In this document: piece after piece, positions 25,742-35,225 of the stretch | Layout: each line of letters begins with the position of its first letter | Numbering within the stretch: the first letter of the stretch is position 1 | Assembly: GCA_016713825.1 (NCBI GenBank) | Contig: JADJOJ010000010.1 | Location: forward strand, 434,001 to 498,000 | Origin: Candidatus Leptofilum gracile | Lineage (GTDB): Bacteria; Chloroflexota; Anaerolineae; Promineifilales; Promineifilaceae | Reading direction: 5' to 3' | Length of the DNA: 64,000 nt | The notes under the pieces: generated by a model | Told to the model about the DNA's origin: nothing | Database searches by the model: none | Seen by the model: the letters and a program-made list of their open reading frames with translations, nothing else | Translations under genes and position numbers: made by a program

Positions 25742-26633
25742 ATGACCCAACGGCCCGAAACCAAAACCGACTACCAGGGAAGCATCATGCGGGTGATGCT
25801 GTACATTCAGGCGCGGCTAGACGCGCCGCCCAGCCTGGCTGAAGTGGCCGAAGTGGCGGCGTTTTCACCGTACCATTTCCATCGGTTGTTTACGGCATTC
25901 ACGGGTGAAAGCTTGAGCGCCTTTGTGCGCCGCCTGCGGCTGGAGCGGGCGGCCAACCGGCTGCGCCAGACGTTTGACCCCATCACAGAGATTGCTCTGG
26001 ATGCAGGCTACGAGACGCCCACCAACTTTGGCAAAGCGTTTCGGCAGCAGTTTGGTCAGTCGCCATCAGCATATCGGGCAGAGAATCATTTGTTGGATAC
26101 GGCCGTCTTCCAACAATCTCGCGCCCAGGAACCCATTAAAATGACCCCCAAAATTGTAAATTTAGCGCCGCAGACCGTTTTGTTTGTGCGCAAAACCGGC
26201 CCATACAGCCAGGCATCGGCCGCCGCATTTGCCACGCTGCTGCCCTTTGCCTACCGCCACAAGCTCCTCACCCAAAACACGCGCCTGATCGGTATTTCCC
26301 ACGACAGCCCAGACATTACCGACCCGGACAAACTGCGCTACGACGCCTGCCTGACGCTGGATCAAGCCATCGAGCCGCAGGGCGAATTTGGCCTGCAAAC
26401 GATTGCCGGGGGGCGGTATGCGCTTTTTGCACAAAGGCCCCTACGAGCAGTTTACCGAAACGTACACTCTGATTTTTGGTCAATGGCTGACGCACAGCGG
26501 CGAGCGCCTGCGCGACGTGCCCACCTTTGAGCGCTATCTCAACCGCGACCCCCGCCGCACCAAACCAGAAAACCTGCGCACAGAAATCTACATTCCCCTC
26601 GCTGAACAAACCTCCCAGAGGTTTGGCCTTTAG
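25742..26633 (+). pseudogene. AraC-family regulator with GyrI-like domain, frameshifted
   Basis: Two overlapping frames together give about 296 residues. Residues 1-110 (from the ATG at 25742) are an AraC-type DNA-binding domain: AEVAAFSPYHFHRLF and EIALDAGYETPTNFGKAFRQ are its two HTHs. The GyrI-like domain begins near residue 130 (MTPKIVNLAPQTVLFVRKTG). The first frame loses homology after AGGRYALF. The other frame carries on with LHKGPYEQFTETYTLIFG and ends DPRRTKPENLRTEIYIPLA, the normal GyrI-like tail. The indel lies between about 26408 and 26431, which includes a run of six G's. True mutation and sequencing error cannot be separated here. Confidence 0.78.
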
Positions 26634-26667
26634 GGCGACTATTGGACGCAACCTCCGGGAGGTTTTC
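26607..26667. repeat. Family E hairpin between AraC-GyrI and MoxR genes
   Basis: AACCTCCCAGAGGTTT and AACCTCCGGGAGGTTTTC lie about 30 bp apart. The first arm overlaps the last codons of the AraC-GyrI second frame. The second is followed by a short T-run and could terminate transcription. Confidence 0.7.
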
Positions 26668-26713
26668 TCTACCTAAACTTGCAAACTCCCTGGTGTGAGG
26701 GACAATACCCTCA

Positions 26714-27661
26714 ATGAACGAAATCCAGAGCTTTGCCCAAACGTTAATTGATAATGTTGAAAAAGTAATCATCGGCAAACGGCCGAATCTTGAACTGCTT
26801 GTTGTCTCCTTGCTGTGCGAAGGGCATACGCTGCTGGAAGATGTGCCCGGCGTGGGGAAGACGATGCTGGCCCGCGCTTTTGCCGCCAGCCTGGGCATCC
26901 AGTTCAAGCGGCTGCAATGCACCCCCGACCTGCTGCCCAACGACGTCACCGGCGTTTCTATTTTCGACCAGCAGAAGCAGGGCTTTACCTTTGTGCCCGG
27001 CCCCGTCTTTAGCAATATTTTGCTGGCAGATGAGATTAACCGGGCCACGCCGCGCACGCAGTCGGCGCTGCTGGAGGCGATGGGTGAGCGGCAGGTGACG
27101 GTGGATGGGGTGACGCATCGGTTGGAACGGCCGTTTTTTGTCCTCGCCACCCAAAATCCAGTCGAGTACGAAGGCACCTTCCCGCTGCCAGAGGCGCAGC
27201 TAGACCGTTTCTTCATGAAGCTGAGCCTGGGCTACCTGGATGAAGCCAGCGAAAGCCAGATGCTGCTCAACCTGGGCCGCTCCCACCCCATCGACAGCTT
27301 GCAGCAGGTGGTGGATGGCCGCGAACTGCCCAAACTGGCCCGCCAGGTGTGGGACGTGCACGTGGATGACACCGTGCGCGACTACATCGTGCGGCTGGCG
27401 TTTGCCACGCGGCGGCACAAAGACCTCATTTTGGGGGCCAGCCCGCGCGGCAGCCACGCCCTCTACCGGGGCATTCAGGCGTATGCGGCCGTTCAGGGGC
27501 GCGACTTCACCCTGCCCGACGATGTGAAAAAGCTGGCCCCCGTCATCCTCTCCCACCGCTGCCTCATCCACCCAGAAAGCGCCCTGCGCGGCCACACCCA
27601 GGTTGGCATTCTCAAAGAAATTATGGCCGCCACGCCGCTGGACATTGGCGAACTTGAATAA
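26714..27661 (+). CDS. MoxR-family AAA+ ATPase
   Basis: A 315-residue MoxR ATPase, thought to act as a chaperone for metal- or cofactor-containing or membrane complexes. Walker A is GVGKTMLARAFA (about residues 47-58), Walker B ILLADEINRA, sensor 1 VLATQNPVEYEGTFPLPEAQ and sensor 2 near GASPRGSHALYRG. It begins the classic MoxR-DUF58-DUF4129 operon. A family A hairpin lies in the 76-bp gap before the DUF58 gene. The client protein is unknown. Confidence 0.95.
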   Translation: MNEIQSFAQTLIDNVEKVIIGKRPNLELLVVSLLCEGHTLLEDVPGVGKTMLARAFAASLGIQFKRLQCTPDLLPNDVTGVSIFDQQKQGFTFVPGPVFSNILLADEINRATPRTQSALLEAMGERQVTVDGVTHRLERPFFVLATQNPVEYEGTFPLPEAQLDRFFMKLSLGYLDEASESQMLLNLGRSHPIDSLQQVVDGRELPKLARQVWDVHVDDTVRDYIVRLAFATRRHKDLILGASPRGSHALYRGIQAYAAVQGRDFTLPDDVKKLAPVILSHRCLIHPESALRGHTQVGILKEIMAATPLDIGELE

Positions 27662-27663
27662 GT

Positions 27664-27731
27664 AGAGATTGGAGATTAGAGATTGGAGATTGGGCAGCCC
27701 CAAATCTCTAATCTCCAGTCTCCAATCTCCC
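27664..27731. repeat. Family A hairpin, copy 3
   Basis: GAGATTGGAGATTAGAG and GATTGGAG face inverted CTCTAATCTCC and CCAATCTCC. It fills almost the whole gap between the MoxR and DUF58 genes. Confidence 0.9.
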
Positions 27732-27737
27732 AAAAAA

Positions 27738-29036
27738 ATGGGAAACTTCTCCGCCTTAATCCTCATCCTGTTGGCGCTCGCCTTTTTTTTGCGGGTAGAC
27801 TTTATTTTCTACGTCATTTACGTGAGCGTAGGGATTTATGCCTGGGGGCGCTGGCTGATGCCTCGCGCCATGAAGAACCTGAAAAGCCGCCGCCTGTACG
27901 ACCGGCAAGCGTTTTGGGGCGAGGTGGTTCCCGTCACGATTGAGCTGAGCAACAACGGCCGTCTTCCCATCCCCTGGGTTCAACTGCAAGAAAGCGTGGC
28001 CATCCAGCTAAAACATGGCGAACCGCTGCACCAGGTGGTCGCCCTCAACCGGGGCGAAACGGCCGAATTCCACTATTCCGTCATCGCCCGGCGGCGGGGG
28101 TACTACCAGCTTGGCCCGCTGCGCCTGGCTACGGGCGACCTGTTTGGCATTTACCCAGAGCAGATTGGCTTTTTGCCCGCCGATTACCTCACCGTCTACC
28201 CGCGCATCACCCCGCTGACGCAGCTGGGGCTGCCCTCTCGCCTGCCGTTTGGCACCATTGCCAGCCACCAGCGCCTGTTTGAAGACCCCGCCCGCCCGAT
28301 GGGCATCCGCGACTTTCGCTCTGGCGACAGTATGCGACAAATTAATTGGAAGGCGAGTGCCCACAGCGCCAGCAGCGGAGACACGCGCAATTTGATGGTG
28401 AAGACGTTCCAGCCCGCTATTTCGTTGGAAACGGCCGTACTCCTCAACCTGCACACCCCCGACTACACCTTTGGCAACCGGCAAGATGTGGCCGAATGGG
28501 CGATCGAGGTGGCGGCGTCGCTGGCAGCCCACCTGGTGAACCAGCGGCAGGGCGTGGGGCTGATCAGCAACGGTATCGACCCATTGGCCAGCCAGCAGCA
28601 AGGCTTCGATGAGGTCACCGGGCGGCTGCTGCGCCCCAGCCACGCCGAAATCCAAACCCGGCCAGAAGCGTTCATGTCTGCCGCCATTCCACCGCGAAAC
28701 GGCCGTCCCCACCTCATCAAAATTTTGGAGCGCTTGGCCCGCATCGAGGCGGAAGAAACCGTGACGTTTACGGAGTGGGCCAGCACCGCCTGCCTGCACC
28801 TGAACTGGGGCGTCACCATTTTGGCCATCACCGCCAACGGCAGCGAGGCGGTGTGCCAGAGCCTGCACCGGCTGGTGCGTACCGGGTTCAATCCCATCCT
28901 TATCACCGTAGAGCCAGATGCCGAGTTTGGCCTGGTGCGCGAGCGTGCTCGGCGGCTGGGCTTTGCCGCGTACAACGTGGCGCGTCCGCGCGATTTGGAT
29001 AGATGGAAACGGCCGTACGCAGGAGCCGCCCCATGA
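27738..29036 (+). CDS. DUF58 domain membrane protein
   Basis: A 432-residue protein starting at the ATG at 27738; the earlier in-frame start lies in the hairpin repeat. It has one or two N-terminal membrane segments (ILILLALAFFLRVDFIFYV and the following stretch), a beta-rich middle and the DUF58 core with GIRDFRSGDSMRQINWKASA near residue 190. DUF58 proteins accompany MoxR ATPases and have a VWA-like fold. The stop overlaps the next start as ATGA, so translation is coupled. ACGGCCGT copies at 27955, 28431, 28699 and 29009 are read in all three frames. Confidence 0.9.
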   Translation: MGNFSALILILLALAFFLRVDFIFYVIYVSVGIYAWGRWLMPRAMKNLKSRRLYDRQAFWGEVVPVTIELSNNGRLPIPWVQLQESVAIQLKHGEPLHQVVALNRGETAEFHYSVIARRRGYYQLGPLRLATGDLFGIYPEQIGFLPADYLTVYPRITPLTQLGLPSRLPFGTIASHQRLFEDPARPMGIRDFRSGDSMRQINWKASAHSASSGDTRNLMVKTFQPAISLETAVLLNLHTPDYTFGNRQDVAEWAIEVAASLAAHLVNQRQGVGLISNGIDPLASQQQGFDEVTGRLLRPSHAEIQTRPEAFMSAAIPPRNGRPHLIKILERLARIEAEETVTFTEWASTACLHLNWGVTILAITANGSEAVCQSLHRLVRTGFNPILITVEPDAEFGLVRERARRLGFAAYNVARPRDLDRWKRPYAGAAP

Positions 29037-30727
29037 GCCTGAAAGCCGTCGAAAAAACGCCAGATAGCCCCGTGGAGCCGTTCCTTTCCATTGATGATCC
29101 CCGGCTGGCCTTCATCACCAACAAATGGTCCCGCACCATCATCCAGCCGCTGCTCATCAGCCTGCTCATCACCGCACTGACTTCGGCCGTGCTCGTCCTC
29201 GCCGAAATCATCACAGAAGATACGAGCTGGCTGCCGTTTAGCCTCTTTTTCTTGTTTGCCACGCTGGAAGGTTGTTACACCACCCTCTGGTTGCAGCAGC
29301 CAGAGCGCCGCCTGCTCAACCACACCGCCTACCGCGCCGCCGAACTGCTGCTGCTGGCGCTGCTGCTGCGCTTGTTCACCTGGACCGTCGTAGGCAACTG
29401 GCCCACCCTGGCCGACATTCCCGATATGCTGCGTCTGCCGCATCTTTTTTTGTTTGATGGGGCGTTTATTTTTAGCGGACTGTTGACGCTGTTTGGCTGG
29501 GAACGGGCAATTTCTCTGGGCGCTACCTTTAATAACCTGTCCATCGACCAGGCGGAAGTGTATTACTACGCCATGCCGCCCAAGCAGCGCAGCGCCAGCG
29601 ACAAGCCGGTGCGCACCAATCGCGGGGCGATTGTTTATTCGTTTTTCCGGCAGTGGGTTGGCGGGGCGCTCATTTTGGCGCTGGTAACGGCGATGTGCAA
29701 TTTTGACGTGGTGGATGTGTACCGGGGCAGTTCGCTGGCTCTGGCCCGGCAGGGGCTTCGGTCGGAACTCTTGCTTTTTTTAATCATCTATTTTTTGGCT
29801 GGCTTTAGTTTGTTGAGCCAGGCGCAGCTGGCGGCGATGAACGCCCGCTGGCTGATCAATGGCGTGACGCGCACGGGGCACGTGGAAAAAAGCTGGCATC
29901 GGTACACGCTTTGGCTGCTGGGCGGTATTGCCCTGCTGGCCGCCTTTTTGCCCATCGGTTCCACCTTTGCCATTAGCAATATTTTGGGGGCAATGATTCA
30001 GGCGTTGGCGGCCGTTGCGACCTTTATTGTCGGTTTCTTTTCTACGCTTCTGGCGCTGCTGCTTTCCTTGTTCATGGGTGATCCTGCGCCGGAAACGGCC
30101 GAACCGCTCTTGCAGCCGACCCTTCCGCCCATGCCCACACCTTCCCCAACTGCCATCCCGTCAGCCATTCCACCCTCGGCGATTGACACAGGGCTGATTA
30201 CCAGTTCGCTCTTTTGGGCGGTGGCGATTGTGATGAGCGTGATGGCGATTAGCTTTTTCTTGCGCGAGCGGGGGGTGAAGGTGAATACGGCCGTTCTCCA
30301 AACATTTTGGCAGCGATTCCGGCATTGGCTGCGGCTGGCCTGGCGCGAGGCAGGCAGCCAGGTGCAAGATTGGCAGCAGGCGGTGCGCACGCGCCTCCAG
30401 CGCCAGCCAAAAGAAAGCGAGGAGAACAAGCCCCCCTGGCGCTTTATTCGCCTCAATGCGCTCTCGCCCCGCGAGCAAATCCGCTATTTTTACCTTTCCA
30501 CCGTCAAGCGCGCCTCCGACAAAGGGGTGCCCCGCCAGCAGGCTGAAACGCCGCTGGAGTTTGCTGAGGATTTGAAGCAGCAGTGGCCCGACGCCGAGGA
30601 AGATGTAGATGCCCTGACGGATGCCTTTTTGGCAGCGCGGTACGGCCGTTCCCCCATCGACGCCGAAGATGTGAACCCCGTTAAAAAACGGTGGCGGCAG
30701 GTCAAATCTAGCCTGCGCCGCAAATAA
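29033..30727 (+). CDS. Multi-pass membrane protein with C-terminal DUF4129
   Basis: A 564-residue membrane protein starting at the ATG at 29033, 4-bp overlap with DUF58. About eight hydrophobic segments are spread over residues 40-360. A Pro/Thr-rich stretch (PTLPPMPTPSPTAIPSAIPP) follows, then a last membrane helix near 395-415. The cytoplasmic tail from about 470 is DUF4129-like: SPREQIRYFYLSTVKRAS, then RQQAETPLEFAEDL. DUF4129 is usually found with transglutaminase-like or MoxR/DUF58 genes, often thought to concern cell-envelope protein assembly. Confidence 0.85.
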   Translation: MSLKAVEKTPDSPVEPFLSIDDPRLAFITNKWSRTIIQPLLISLLITALTSAVLVLAEIITEDTSWLPFSLFFLFATLEGCYTTLWLQQPERRLLNHTAYRAAELLLLALLLRLFTWTVVGNWPTLADIPDMLRLPHLFLFDGAFIFSGLLTLFGWERAISLGATFNNLSIDQAEVYYYAMPPKQRSASDKPVRTNRGAIVYSFFRQWVGGALILALVTAMCNFDVVDVYRGSSLALARQGLRSELLLFLIIYFLAGFSLLSQAQLAAMNARWLINGVTRTGHVEKSWHRYTLWLLGGIALLAAFLPIGSTFAISNILGAMIQALAAVATFIVGFFSTLLALLLSLFMGDPAPETAEPLLQPTLPPMPTPSPTAIPSAIPPSAIDTGLITSSLFWAVAIVMSVMAISFFLRERGVKVNTAVLQTFWQRFRHWLRLAWREAGSQVQDWQQAVRTRLQRQPKESEENKPPWRFIRLNALSPREQIRYFYLSTVKRASDKGVPRQQAETPLEFAEDLKQQWPDAEEDVDALTDAFLAARYGRSPIDAEDVNPVKKRWRQVKSSLRRK

Positions 30728-30857
30728 TCATTGGCCTGTCAGCCCCGTTCATGATAAAAAAGCATGTTTTGTACCGTAGGGGCGCGGCAGTTGGCAAGCC
30801 CCAGCACCCATTTTTCCTGAACAACGTCTCGCCTGTACCACAAGGAGATTTTTGACC

Positions 30858-32378
30858 ATGCAGCAGCTTGTTGAATGTGTTCCCAATTTTAGTGAAGGTC
30901 GCAATACGGCCGTCTACACCGCCATCGCCGACGCCATCCGCTCCGTCCGCGGCATTAACGTGCTGGATGTCAGCGCCGACCCTGACCACAACCGCACCGT
31001 CGTCACCTTCGTCGGCAGCCCGGCCGATGTGGAAGAAGCCGCCTTTCGAGCCATTGGCAAAGCGGCCGAACTGATCGATCTGGACCATCACACCGGCGAA
31101 CATCCCCGCATCGGGGCCACCGACGTGTGCCCCTTCATTCCCATCCGTGGCGTGAGTATTGAAGAGTGCGTGGCGCTGGCCAACCGGCTGGGCCAGCGCG
31201 TGGGCGACGAGCTGGGCATTGCGGTGTATCTGTACGGCAATGCGGCCACCACGCCAGAGCGGGAAAAGCTGTCGGACATTCGCAAGGGGCAGTACGAGCT
31301 GTGGAAAAGCGAGGTCGAGACAAATCCGGCCCGCCAGCCCGATTTTGGGCCAGCCCAGGCCAAAACTTGGGGGGCGACGGTGATTGGGGTACGGCCGTTT
31401 CTCATCGCCTACAACCTGTTCCTCAACAGCCACAACGTAGAAACCGCCGACAAAATTGCCCGCGCCATTCGCTTTAGCAGCGGCGGTCTGCGCTACGTGC
31501 AGGCCAAAGGCTTTTTGGTCGATGGCCAGGCCCAGGTGAGCATGAACCTGACCCACTTCGAGAAAACCCCCATCGCCCAGGTGCAAGAGATGGTGCGGCG
31601 CGAAGCCGCCCATTACGGCCTGATGATCACCAAGGCGGAACTGGTGGGCATGATTCCCCAAAAAGCGTTGATGGACAGCGCCAAATATTATTTACAGCTG
31701 GATGATCTGCACATGGAAGAGCAGGTGTTGGAATATCGCCTGCAAGAAACGCAGCCAGAGGAAGACCCCACGCCGTACGCTTTTTTGGATGCGGTAGCGG
31801 CCAAAGAGCCCACGCCAGGCGGTGGGTCGGTGGCCGCCCTGGCCGGGGCGCTGGCTGCGGGTCTGGCGCAGATGGTGGCTGGGCTCACCGTCAATCGCAA
31901 AAAGTATGCAGAGGTAGAAGCGCAGGCAGCGGCCGTTTTGGCCGAAGCCACCAGCCTGCGTGAGCAGCTTACCCAGGCCATCACCGAAGATGCCGCCGCT
32001 TTTGATGCCGTCATGGCCGCTTTTCGCAACCAGGATGTGTCTGAGGCGGTGCGCGAATCGCAAATTCAGCAGGCGACCATTGGCGCGGCGGAGGTGCCGC
32101 TGAAGGTGGCCCAGATGAGCTACCGTGCCGCCCAACTGGCGGGTGAGGTGGCTCAGATTGGCAACATCAACGCCGTCACCGATGCGACGGCGGGGGTGTT
32201 GTTGGCCCAGGCGGCGGTGGAAACGGCCGTTCTCAACGTCAAAATCAACGCCACCTCGGTGAAAAACAAGCAGCTGGTGGCCCGCTGGCAAACGGAGACT
32301 GCCAACCTTACGCAGGAAACGGCCGCTCTTGTCCAGCGGATCAAGGCGGTGGCGGCCCAGCGGGGGGGCTTTACATGA
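30858..32378 (+). CDS. ftcD: Glutamate formimidoyltransferase / formimino-THF cyclodeaminase
   Basis: A 506-residue bifunctional enzyme of histidine degradation. The ATG at 30858 has AAGGAG 10 bp upstream; a TTG two codons earlier is rejected. Residues 1-300 are the formiminotransferase: LVECVPNFSEGRNTAV, DVSADPDHNRTV, HPRIGATDVCPFIPI. From about residue 315 the cyclodeaminase domain follows: FLDAVAAKEPTPGGGSVAAL and GNINAVTDATAGVLL. The two-domain fusion matches vertebrate FTCD; many bacteria have them split. No other hut genes are in the window. The stop overlaps the M23 gene start as ATGA. Confidence 0.95.
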   Translation: MQQLVECVPNFSEGRNTAVYTAIADAIRSVRGINVLDVSADPDHNRTVVTFVGSPADVEEAAFRAIGKAAELIDLDHHTGEHPRIGATDVCPFIPIRGVSIEECVALANRLGQRVGDELGIAVYLYGNAATTPEREKLSDIRKGQYELWKSEVETNPARQPDFGPAQAKTWGATVIGVRPFLIAYNLFLNSHNVETADKIARAIRFSSGGLRYVQAKGFLVDGQAQVSMNLTHFEKTPIAQVQEMVRREAAHYGLMITKAELVGMIPQKALMDSAKYYLQLDDLHMEEQVLEYRLQETQPEEDPTPYAFLDAVAAKEPTPGGGSVAALAGALAAGLAQMVAGLTVNRKKYAEVEAQAAAVLAEATSLREQLTQAITEDAAAFDAVMAAFRNQDVSEAVRESQIQQATIGAAEVPLKVAQMSYRAAQLAGEVAQIGNINAVTDATAGVLLAQAAVETAVLNVKINATSVKNKQLVARWQTETANLTQETAALVQRIKAVAAQRGGFT

Positions 32379-33555
32379 GGTTTTTGCGGAAAATAAGGAG
32401 ACTGGAGATTGGAGATTGGAAAAGCTTTAATCTCCCATCTCCAATCTCCAATCTTTATGGGGCAACGGCCGTTTTGCTGCTTTTGCTTGCTGGCTGCCAG
32501 GTTGCACCAGCGTCTGCCCCTGTGCCAGAGGCGGCGGCGGCGCTGGCCCCTACGCCCACCTTGCAGCCAGCGCTGGCCCAGCCGGTGATTGAGTACAGCG
32601 AGCCGCCGCCTGCGGCCGAGATGCCTTCCTTTTCTTTGAGCAAGCCAGATGAGGCACCGGTAGTGGCAGAGAATGTGGGTGGGGAAACGGCCGTAGCGCT
32701 CCCCACGCTCCCCCAGGCACCGCCACCCCCCCCCCCACCGCCACCCCGCCCCACCTGCGCTACACCTCGCCAGACGAACATTACTGGTTCTGGCGCCCCA
32801 TCCGCGAAGGCGAAACCAACTGGACCGACAAAGTATACCCCTACGGCAGCACGCGTGGCGGCACCCTGCGCCCGCACCACGGCGTCGAATTCTACGTCCC
32901 CGCTGGCACCGAAGTGCTGGCGGTGGCCGACGGCACGGTTGTTTTTGCGGGCGCAGATGACACCCAGGCCGTCGCCGCCGAGACAAATTTCTACGGCAAT
33001 GTCGTCATCATTGAGCATGATGCCCGGCTAGATGGCCAGCCGGTCTACACCCTGTACGGCCATCTTAGCCAGCCGCTGGTGCAAGAAGGTCAGCACGTCT
33101 TCATGCAGCAGATCATCGCCCTCTCTGGCGCAACGGGCGTGGCCGATGGGGCGCATCTGCATTTTGAGGTGCGCGTGGGGGAAAATAGCTACAGCAGCAC
33201 CCGCAACCCGCGCCTCTGGCTTTACCCCTTCCCAGAAAAAGGCACCGTCGCTGGCCGGGTTGTGAACCCTGCAGGCGAACTGCTAGACGAAGTGACCGTT
33301 ACCCTCTCCTCCGTGGATGGCACGAATATCGGCCACACTACCACCACCTACGCCCTCGGCAACATCAACAGCGATCCGCTGTGGAACGAAAATTTTGTGA
33401 TTGATGACGTGGGTGGCGGCGGTTACAAAGTGGTGGTGCAAATTGGGGACGTGCGCGTGACACAAGAAATTGTGGTGCAGCAGTACCGCACCACCTTTGT
33501 GGAATTTGTCATCGATCCCCCACCCCCAACGCCAACCCCCACGCCCGAACCATAA
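32375..33555 (+). pseudogene. M23 peptidase-like lipoprotein, frameshifted in a poly-C tract
   Basis: The gene begins at an ATG overlapping the ftcD stop. The first about 27 residues are a translated family A hairpin, followed by the signal ATAVLLLLLAGC with a lipobox Cys. A Pro-rich stretch leads to a run of 11 C's at 32726-32736, where the frame is lost. One more C restores it, giving 393 residues. The second frame encodes HYWFWRPIREGETNW, then HHGVEFYVPAGTEVLAVADG (M23/LytM fold), and GAHLHFEVRVGEN with the HLHFEVR zinc motif. A carboxypeptidase-regulatory-like Ig segment ends it. It would bind or cut peptidoglycan outside the membrane. The tract could be phase-variable or a base-call error. 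Confidence 0.82.
32396..32455. repeat. Family A hairpin, copy 4, translated at the M23 N-terminus
   Basis: GGAGACTGGAGATTGGAG faces inverted ATCTCCAATCTCCAATC. It starts 21 bp after the ATG and is in frame, so it adds RRLEIGDW and ISNL-type residues before the signal peptide. Confidence 0.88.
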
Positions 33556-33561
33556 AACCAG

Positions 33562-33599
33562 AAGACCTCCGAGGTTTGTCAAACTTCTGAGGTCTTTCC
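33562..33599. terminator. Hairpin between convergent M23 and SDR genes
   Basis: AAGACCTCCGAGGTTTG and CAAACTTCTGAGGTCTTT pair with a few mismatches. It ends in a short T-run for the plus strand and starts with A's for the minus strand. A bidirectional terminator is likely. Confidence 0.65.
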
Positions 33600-33613
33600 G
33601 ATAAAATCTGCGG

Positions 33614-34462
33614 TTACCTGGTGATGCCCAGCCGTTTGGCGATGATGGTGTCGAACAGGCGGGCGGGCAGGTAGCGGGGCAGCAGCCAGTTGGTGAGCCA
33701 CTTGCGGGCGATGGCGTAGCGGGTTTTGGGCCTCTCTTTGGTTAGCGCTTCGTAAATCACTTCGCTCACCTTCTCCACCGGAATGCCCGATTCGCCCTGG
33801 CTGATGAACAGTTTCTTCATCCCCTCCATCATCCCTTTGTACGGCGTCTCTTGGTATGGCTCGGTGTCTAAATCTTGCGCTTTTTCCCAGATGGGCGTCT
33901 GCACAGAGCCGGGGCCGATGACGATGACGTCGATGCCAAAGATGAGCAGTTCGCGCCGCAGGGCATCGGAGATGGCTTCCAGGGCGTGCTTGGAGGCGGC
34001 ATACGGCCCCATGAACGGGTACACCACCTTGCCGCTGACGGAGCTGATATTGACGATGCGGCCGGGTGGATGGGGGGCATTGGGCACGGCTCCTAGCAGC
34101 GGCAAAAATTTTTGGGTCACGTCTAGCTGGCCGTACAAATTCACTTCTATTTGCCGCCGAAATTCGGACATGGGCAGGTGCATCAGTGGCCCGGCGACGG
34201 CGATACCGGCGTTGTTGACCAGCCCGGCCAGGCCGTTGTTGCCTATTTTTTGGGTGACTTGGGTTACGGCCGTTTCCACCCCACCCTCATCCGTCACATC
34301 AAACAACAGCGGGGTGAACTGCTCCCCCAACGCAGCCTGTACCCGGTCTGCATCTGCCTGCTTGCGCACGCTGCCAAACACATGGTAGCCCCGCTCGATG
34401 AGATACCGCGCCGCATCGTAGCCAATGCCTGATGAAGCGCCGGTAATGACGACGTATTTCAT
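33614..34462 (-). CDS. SDR family oxidoreductase
   Basis: A 282-residue classical short-chain dehydrogenase starting at the ATG at 34462 (GGAAAA upstream); the TTG at 34474 is less likely. TGASSGIG lies near residues 7-14, NNAG in the middle, and the catalytic set in NISSVSGKVVYPFMGPYAASK. The C-terminal region (YAIARKWLTNWLLPRYLPAR) is typical of the SDR group related to 17-beta-hydroxysteroid and retinol dehydrogenases. The substrate cannot be predicted. A family B hairpin lies just upstream. Confidence 0.87.
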   Translation of the reverse strand: MKYVVITGASSGIGYDAARYLIERGYHVFGSVRKQADADRVQAALGEQFTPLLFDVTDEGGVETAVTQVTQKIGNNGLAGLVNNAGIAVAGPLMHLPMSEFRRQIEVNLYGQLDVTQKFLPLLGAVPNAPHPPGRIVNISSVSGKVVYPFMGPYAASKHALEAISDALRRELLIFGIDVIVIGPGSVQTPIWEKAQDLDTEPYQETPYKGMMEGMKKLFISQGESGIPVEKVSEVIYEALTKERPKTRYAIARKWLTNWLLPRYLPARLFDTIIAKRLGITR

Positions 34463-34476
34463 ACTATTTTCCAATG

Positions 34477-34530
34477 TAATTGGGTAATTGGTAATTGGGT
34501 AATTACTTAATTACCCAATTACTCAATTAC
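34477..34530. repeat. Family B hairpin (GTAATTGGGTAATT)
   Basis: TAATTGGGTAATTGGTAATT faces AATTACTTAATTACCCAATT. Its distal end supplies the final codons and the TGA of the DUF1461-type gene at 34523, so the repeat has become the end of that reading frame. Confidence 0.88.
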
Positions 34531-35191
34531 TTTTTCTTACCAACCAATACCCAATCCCCGTGACCAAAATGCCGAGCAGCAGCGCCCCACCGCTCATAAT
34601 CACGCCAATGTCAAACCAGAATTGCTCTGGGAAAAGGCGAATGAGCGAGTCGCTGTAGCGGAACGTCCAGGTGCCGGGGGGGAAGAGCAGCTCGTGGAAC
34701 TGCACAAAGAAGGTGCTCCAGCCCACGCCGATAAACAGGGCAATCGCCGCCAAGATGATGACGGTGGCCCAGCCGCCCTGGTAAATGGCCCGGATGCCCA
34801 CCGGGCGCAAGGCTGGTTGGCTGAGCAAATAACCCAGGCCCGCGACGACAAGTACGGCCGAAATCCACCAAATAGTGCGAATCGCGTCCGTCAAATCCTT
34901 CACGTCTACCATGTGGCTGATCTCGTCCTCGTTGTACAGCGGATCGTCAGAATTAGGCAAGCGCAGATCTTCCAGCAGGTAAATCACCTCGGCCGATGGC
35001 TCTGGGCGCTGCAAATAATCCAGCGTGGCGTGGGCGTAAAACAGCCGCTCTTCTGGGGTGAAGCCGTATTGGTCGGGCGGAATGCGCTGGTATTCAAAGC
35101 TGGGGTAATCCCAGGCGATCACGGCGCGAATCATGCCCAACCCCAGGAAAAGGGGCATGGCGATGATGATGATCCATTTGATGATGTTCAT
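34523..35191 (-). CDS. DUF1461 / TIGR01906-like integral membrane protein
   Basis: A 222-residue membrane protein, ATG at 35191 preferred over a TTG at 35209. Four membrane segments: residues about 3-25, 108-128, 143-163 and 200-218. The first extracytoplasmic loop carries YQRIPPDQYGFTPEERLFYA and EISHMVDVKDL, both characteristic of the family. Function is unknown. The C-terminus and stop are encoded by a hairpin repeat. Confidence 0.8.
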   Translation of the reverse strand: MNIIKWIIIIAMPLFLGLGMIRAVIAWDYPSFEYQRIPPDQYGFTPEERLFYAHATLDYLQRPEPSAEVIYLLEDLRLPNSDDPLYNEDEISHMVDVKDLTDAIRTIWWISAVLVVAGLGYLLSQPALRPVGIRAIYQGGWATVIILAAIALFIGVGWSTFFVQFHELLFPPGTWTFRYSDSLIRLFPEQFWFDIGVIMSGGALLLGILVTGIGYWLVRKSN

Positions 35192-35225
35192 GGTTGTTTT
35201 GTTTTTCAACTTTCTCTTCCTTGTA

